Source: JBAZOJ01 sp041648755 (lineage in GTDB: Bacteria; Planctomycetota; B143-G9). From it: 9,935 nt of DNA. The notes below the pieces were generated by a model that saw only the letters and a program-made list of their open reading frames with translations, did no database searches and had not been told where the DNA came from. This document shows positions 6,797-9,935 of the stretch, one piece after another. Positions within the stretch are counted from its first letter, which is position 1, and every line of letters begins with the position of its first letter. Location of the stretch: assembly GCA_041648755.1 (NCBI GenBank), contig JBAZOJ010000141.1:1-9935 (forward strand), in the 5' to 3' direction. The translations under genes and the position numbers were made by a program.

Positions 6797-8401
6797 ATGA
6801 GCAAACGAATGAACGCGAACGAATTTGAGACCCTCCTTGAAAGCAATGACCGGCCGGAGGTCGATACCCGGTTGCGTGAGGCTCTTGATAATGCCGCATT
6901 GTTTGACGCGGCCATTCGCGACGCTGTCAGTGCCCATCCTGCACCCGTGAGACTCCCTGACCGAATATACCCGGTACGCTCGATCAGGCTCTTCTCTCCC
7001 CTTAAGCTTCTTGCGGCTGCAGCCGTTTTGTTGATTGCTACGGCTGTGGCCTACTTTGCCCTCAACGATGAGAAGCTTCCCTACGGTGATCAAGCGACCA
7101 TAGACAAGTATGTCGCATCCGCCACAGATTCCAATCGCTTCCCTTCAGAGCTTCTGAAGAGCCAAGTTCAGTTTGTCGCATACGTTGGTAAGAACTACGG
7201 CGATTACGTCCGCATGACCAATGACGGTTCCATGCCCGATCTGGACTCTGCTTGGCTGAAGTCATGCGCTGCCTATGAGAAACGGGCATTGGTCGCTTCC
7301 GCCGTCGAGACTTCAATTGGAAAGCGAATTGCTGCCCTGGAAGCCGCCGCGACTGAGTGCTCCGGAGTGGTTTCAAGAGAGTTCATCAACACGTATCGCA
7401 CGGAAATCGAAGATTCCGCGAAGCTGATAGAATCCGCCATGACCGACTGGCGTATGGGCAAGCCTGTTGAATCGGCTTGGACCCAAAGTGCATGGTCCTC
7501 CGCGGCAACTCTGTTTGCTGCCGATGCTGATGGTGGGCGGGATGCTACCTATCGCGCATGGCGCACATTGATGGAAGGCGCCACGGCTGACGAAATGGCT
7601 TCCGCTCTCAAGAATGTACCGCGCAACCTGCAAATGCCTTTGGCTGAGCTTGCTTCTGCATTGGCATCGCGGAGGCTCCGTTACTCTCCCGATTTCACGG
7701 AGGCTCCCGATGTCGTCTGCACTGCCGCATTGAAAGTCGAAGAAAAACTGAACGCGGATTCGCCGGATGCTTTGACCAAGTTCGGCTATTTGGCGGAAAT
7801 GCCGTTATACTCCGCCTATTACTTCTACCCGGGCACCGTTCCCGCCAAGCTTCGGCGCAGTATTGACCGCGTGGACAAAATACTTCAGGCAAGCCAGCAA
7901 GCCATGCCCGGCCGCCGTATGGATGCCCTTCTGAGCTTCCTGATCGAGAGTTTCAAGACGAACGACCGCCTTCTGGTCAATTCTCTCCCCCAAGCGCCTG
8001 CGATGCGCCAGTGCAACCTCTATTCGGAAGCACTAAGCAACGAATCGCTTATCCCCGAAGAAATTGCACGCCTGCTCAAGGCCGTGAACAACTTCCGACT
8101 TCTGATTGGGCGTGAGCCGCTTTGCGCGGTGTTCTCCCGACCGGAATCGACGACCGACCTCAAGATCGCCTTGCGCTTCTCCTTCTCGGATCCTGCTGCA
8201 TTCGAGGTGCTCAAGGAACTGCTTGTTGGACGTCATAATCGATTTGCCTTCGGCATCCCCGCAAACGACGAGTCGTCTGTGGTTCTATATCTCTTCTCCG
8301 CAACGAGACCCTTCGAAGTGCCTGACATGTTCAGGGTAAAGGGCGCTATCGAGCAGTATTTCCCCTCCTTCCGTACCGGTGACACTCCCGGCAAGTTCTA
8401 A
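6797..8401 (+). CDS. Single-pass membrane protein, putative anti-sigma factor, unknown C-terminal domain
   Basis: I do not recognise this 534-residue protein by domain. Residues 1-70 are hydrophilic and charged and contain LLESNDRPEVDTRLREALDNAALF, loosely like the opening helices of anti-sigma factors. One strong hydrophobic segment follows at about 71-89, preceded by basic residues (RSIRLFSPLK), predicting an N-in/C-out topology. About 440 residues would be extracytoplasmic, mostly alpha-helical in appearance and alanine-rich, with a more beta-like end. No cysteine occurs before the membrane segment, so the zinc HxxxCxxC motif of ZAS anti-sigma domains is absent; the five cysteines are scattered through the outer part. 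Position, 23 nt after an ECF sigma gene on the same strand, is the main support for an anti-sigma or sigma-linked sensor role, and that is inference. The start has no clear Shine-Dalgarno; M5 at 6809 is an alternative. Confidence 0.6.
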   Translation: MSKRMNANEFETLLESNDRPEVDTRLREALDNAALFDAAIRDAVSAHPAPVRLPDRIYPVRSIRLFSPLKLLAAAAVLLIATAVAYFALNDEKLPYGDQATIDKYVASATDSNRFPSELLKSQVQFVAYVGKNYGDYVRMTNDGSMPDLDSAWLKSCAAYEKRALVASAVETSIGKRIAALEAAATECSGVVSREFINTYRTEIEDSAKLIESAMTDWRMGKPVESAWTQSAWSSAATLFAADADGGRDATYRAWRTLMEGATADEMASALKNVPRNLQMPLAELASALASRRLRYSPDFTEAPDVVCTAALKVEEKLNADSPDALTKFGYLAEMPLYSAYYFYPGTVPAKLRRSIDRVDKILQASQQAMPGRRMDALLSFLIESFKTNDRLLVNSLPQAPAMRQCNLYSEALSNESLIPEEIARLLKAVNNFRLLIGREPLCAVFSRPESTTDLKIALRFSFSDPAAFEVLKELLVGRHNRFAFGIPANDESSVVLYLFSATRPFEVPDMFRVKGAIEQYFPSFRTGDTPGKF

Positions 8402-8409
8402 ACGATAGA

Positions 8410-8437
8410 TTGTCCTGTCCCCTCAGCCTGATATCAT
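8410..8437 (+). promoter_or_regulatory. Candidate promoter, possibly giving a leaderless transcript
   Basis: TTGTCC (8410-8415) and TATCAT (8432-8437) are separated by 16 bp, matching sigma-70 hexamers at 4 of 6 and 5 of 6 positions. The -10 box ends 6 nt before the ATG at 8444, so transcription would begin at or next to the start codon. No Shine-Dalgarno lies between. The -10 overlaps an 8-bp palindrome TGATATCA (8429-8436). The match is suggestive only. Confidence 0.4.
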
Positions 8438-8443
8438 AACCAA

Positions 8444-9241
8444 ATGCCCGGCGCTAAACCACTGTCTTGCGAGGTTGCCTGCCAAGTCTCCCCGCAGTAT
8501 GTACGCATGCTCGAAGCCACATGCCTCCGTTTGGGCGTGCAGATTGACATCATTCTCGATGATGACGCTTTTCTTCTCGACACGCCAGCATGCTACTGGG
8601 AGCAATTGGGTGCCGAATGCTCTGCCCTTGGATTGGTTCCCTCCGTGCATCTGCCTTTTCACGGGCTTAACATTGGTTCTCACAGTCGTGTCATCCGAAC
8701 CGACAGCCTGCGCATTCTTTCTGCCGGCCTTGCAGCGGCTTACATGATGCGGGCACGCATGGCCGTGATGCACACCGGTTTCTTGCCCATGGCGCCTGCG
8801 ATCAAGTGTGCTGAGTGGATCGCCCATTTCGCTTACGGGTACGCACGGCTGTTGCATCGAGCCACACAGTGTGGAGTCTCGCTCCTTCTGGAAAACACAT
8901 GGGAGCCGGACCCGACGGTTTTTGACAAGATCGAGGCAGCAGTCGGACAGGAACTCGGATACTGTCTGGACATCGGACACACCCGCGTGTTCTCGAAGGG
9001 CCCCGCAGAAGAGTGGGTCAAGCGCTTCGGAGTGCAACTTCGAGCGATTCACCTTCATGACAACTTTGGCGTTGAGGACTCGCACCTTCCACTTGGCGAA
9101 GGCAACACCGATTTCTCACTTCTTCGCATCGCCGTTGGCGTTCCGGCTTCCCCGCCACGGCTTATCGTCGAACTGAAGCCGCGCTATATACTTCACTCCC
9201 TGCAGGTGATCCGGGCCGCCCTTGGCTCAAATCCCGCTTAG
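8444..9241 (+). CDS. TIM-barrel metalloenzyme, sugar phosphate isomerase/epimerase or endonuclease IV-like
   Basis: Member of the xylose isomerase-like/AP endonuclease family 2 TIM-barrel superfamily, 265 residues. The ligand motifs follow in order: VHLPFH (H69/H73), MHTG (H110), LLENTW (E150), CLDIGH (D176, H179), IHLHDN (H203, H205), EDSHLPLGEGNTDF (D212, H214) and IVELKP (E243). Most annotated members are sugar isomerases or epimerases using an E-D-H-E site; endonuclease IV uses nine ligands to bind three zinc ions and cut at abasic sites. Each of the nine positions appears to have a counterpart here, so the sequence alone does not settle the reaction. The ATG is 42 nt after the previous stop, with no Shine-Dalgarno but a -10-like box close upstream. 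An XPB-like helicase follows 47 nt downstream. I am confident in the superfamily and unsure of the substrate. Confidence 0.82.
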   Translation: MPGAKPLSCEVACQVSPQYVRMLEATCLRLGVQIDIILDDDAFLLDTPACYWEQLGAECSALGLVPSVHLPFHGLNIGSHSRVIRTDSLRILSAGLAAAYMMRARMAVMHTGFLPMAPAIKCAEWIAHFAYGYARLLHRATQCGVSLLLENTWEPDPTVFDKIEAAVGQELGYCLDIGHTRVFSKGPAEEWVKRFGVQLRAIHLHDNFGVEDSHLPLGEGNTDFSLLRIAVGVPASPPRLIVELKPRYILHSLQVIRAALGSNPA

Positions 9242-9251
9242 TGGCGCAGCG

Positions 9252-9282
9252 TGCGAAAGGCCGCTACAATTCAGGTTTCGCA
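9252..9282 (+). repeat. 7-bp inverted repeat flanking a -10-like box upstream of the XPB gene
   Basis: TGCGAAA (9252-9258) and TTTCGCA (9276-9282) are perfect inverted copies with 17 nt between them. The spacer contains TACAAT (9265-9270), which matches a -10 hexamer at 5 of 6 positions, though no good -35 is present at the right distance. The arrangement could be an operator over a promoter, or a small RNA hairpin before the helicase start. The loop is long and no T-run follows, so it is not a terminator. Confidence 0.35.
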
Positions 9283-9288
9283 AATCAT

Positions 9289-9935
9289 ATGGATAACCCG
9301 GTAATAGTCCAAAGCGACCGCACGATTCTCCTCGAAGTGGACCACCCCAGGTACGCCGAGGCCAGGGATACTCTTGCTTCTTTCGCCGAATTAGTCAAGA
9401 GCCCTGAGCACATTCACACCTATCGCATTACGCCGATCTCCTTGTGGAATGCGGCCGCATTAGGCCTGACGCCCGCCGAGATACTGAAATCCCTCAGATC
9501 TGTTTCAAGATATGATGTCCCTGAGAATATCGACCGGGAAATAACTGACTTCGCCAGCCGTTACGGAGTGCTGGTTCTGCGCAAGATTGACGAGCGTTTA
9601 CTGCTTGAATCCACCGACGCACTCCTGCTTCAAGAGCTGGCAAACTCAACGAAGGTGAAGGACTTCTTCCTGCGTTTTGAGGGCCCCAACAGAGTGGAGG
9701 TGCCAGGCAAACTGCGCGGGCATCTGAAACAGGCTCTCATCAGAATCGGCTGGCCTGTTGAGGATCAAGCGGGGTTTGACTCCGGAGACCCGTTCCCTAT
9801 AGGGCGGCGCGAGCAGACTCTTGAAGGTCGTCCTTTCACTATCAGAAAGTACCAGGCTGATTCGGTCGCCTCGTATCTCGCGGGTGGCGGCGGCGGCGTT
9901 GTGGTGCTTCCGTGTGGTGCCGGGAAGACAATCGT
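9289..9935 (+). CDS. xpb: XPB/Rad25-type DNA repair helicase, N-terminal part (cut by window end)
   Basis: The ATG at 9289 opens a frame that stays open to the window edge, giving 215 complete residues. It starts DNPVIVQSDRTILLEVDHP and continues with EHIHTYRITPISLWNAAALG, the conserved N-terminal domain of bacterial XPB proteins. Next comes a region resembling the damage-recognition domain and linker (about 110-185), then the helicase opening with FTIRKYQADSV and Walker A CGAGKT at 209-214. XPB-family proteins are superfamily 2, 3'-to-5' DNA translocases; in eukaryotes they act in TFIIH and nucleotide excision repair, while the bacterial role is less settled. The DEAH box, RED motif and helicase domain 2 lie beyond the window. 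The gene follows the TIM-barrel enzyme after 47 nt, with a possible -10 box and inverted repeat in the gap. The run of five glycines before VVVLP is a little longer than usual. Confidence 0.88.
   Translation, partial: MDNPVIVQSDRTILLEVDHPRYAEARDTLASFAELVKSPEHIHTYRITPISLWNAAALGLTPAEILKSLRSVSRYDVPENIDREITDFASRYGVLVLRKIDERLLLESTDALLLQELANSTKVKDFFLRFEGPNRVEVPGKLRGHLKQALIRIGWPVEDQAGFDSGDPFPIGRREQTLEGRPFTIRKYQADSVASYLAGGGGGVVVLPCGAGKTI

Noticed and set aside
8688..8698. 11-mer CGTGTCATCCG also found at 1068-1078, with a shorter GTCATCCG at 6777
   Set aside because: The copies lie in or near unrelated genes without symmetry or regular spacing, so coincidence is the simplest reading.
9242..9262. Small hairpin (CGCA/TGCG) after the TIM-barrel gene, considered as a terminator
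   Set aside because: The stem is only four base pairs and no T-run follows.

Overview
The window is a gene-dense bacterial stretch with ten genes, all on the + strand and almost no non-coding DNA. It suggests a diderm (Gram-negative-type) bacterium of moderately high GC. An ADP-heptose:LPS heptosyltransferase-like enzyme next to an MsbA-like exporter implies a lipopolysaccharide outer membrane. A bacterial XPB-type helicase is present, and several starts lack a clear Shine-Dalgarno (TTG and GTG starts occur). These traits do not fix a phylum and I do not name one.

Layout. (1) 21-2848: envelope pair, a GT9 glycosyltransferase followed by an MsbA-like ABC exporter, overlapping by 4 nt at a TTGA junction. 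(2) 2848-6199: housekeeping/repair genes joined by overlaps or a 1-nt gap: O6-alkylguanine-DNA methyltransferase (ogt), a stand-alone SagB/azoline-oxidase-type FMN nitroreductase, an HD-domain phosphohydrolase of the SAMHD1/dGTPase-like group, and truA. (3) 6192-8401: an ECF sigma factor overlapping truA, followed by a 534-residue single-pass membrane protein that sits where an anti-sigma factor is expected but has no zinc-finger motif and carries a roughly 440-residue unrecognised extracytoplasmic part. (4) 8444-9241: a TIM-barrel metalloenzyme of the sugar-phosphate isomerase / endonuclease IV superfamily. (5) 9289 to the window end: the N-terminal 215 residues of an XPB-like DNA helicase, cut by the window edge just after Walker A.

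From 21 to 6773 no intergenic gap exceeds 1 nt, so these seven genes are probably co-transcribed and translationally coupled. Gaps of 23, 42 and 47 nt appear only after the sigma factor. The last two gaps hold the only plausible promoter-like signals I can see. I found no RNA genes, insertion sequences, CRISPR arrays or convincing terminators. The most rewarding unknowns are the zinc-less sigma-partner protein, the orphan SagB-like oxidase with an altered active-site motif, and the isomerase-like protein whose metal ligands match the endonuclease IV pattern next to a DNA-repair helicase.
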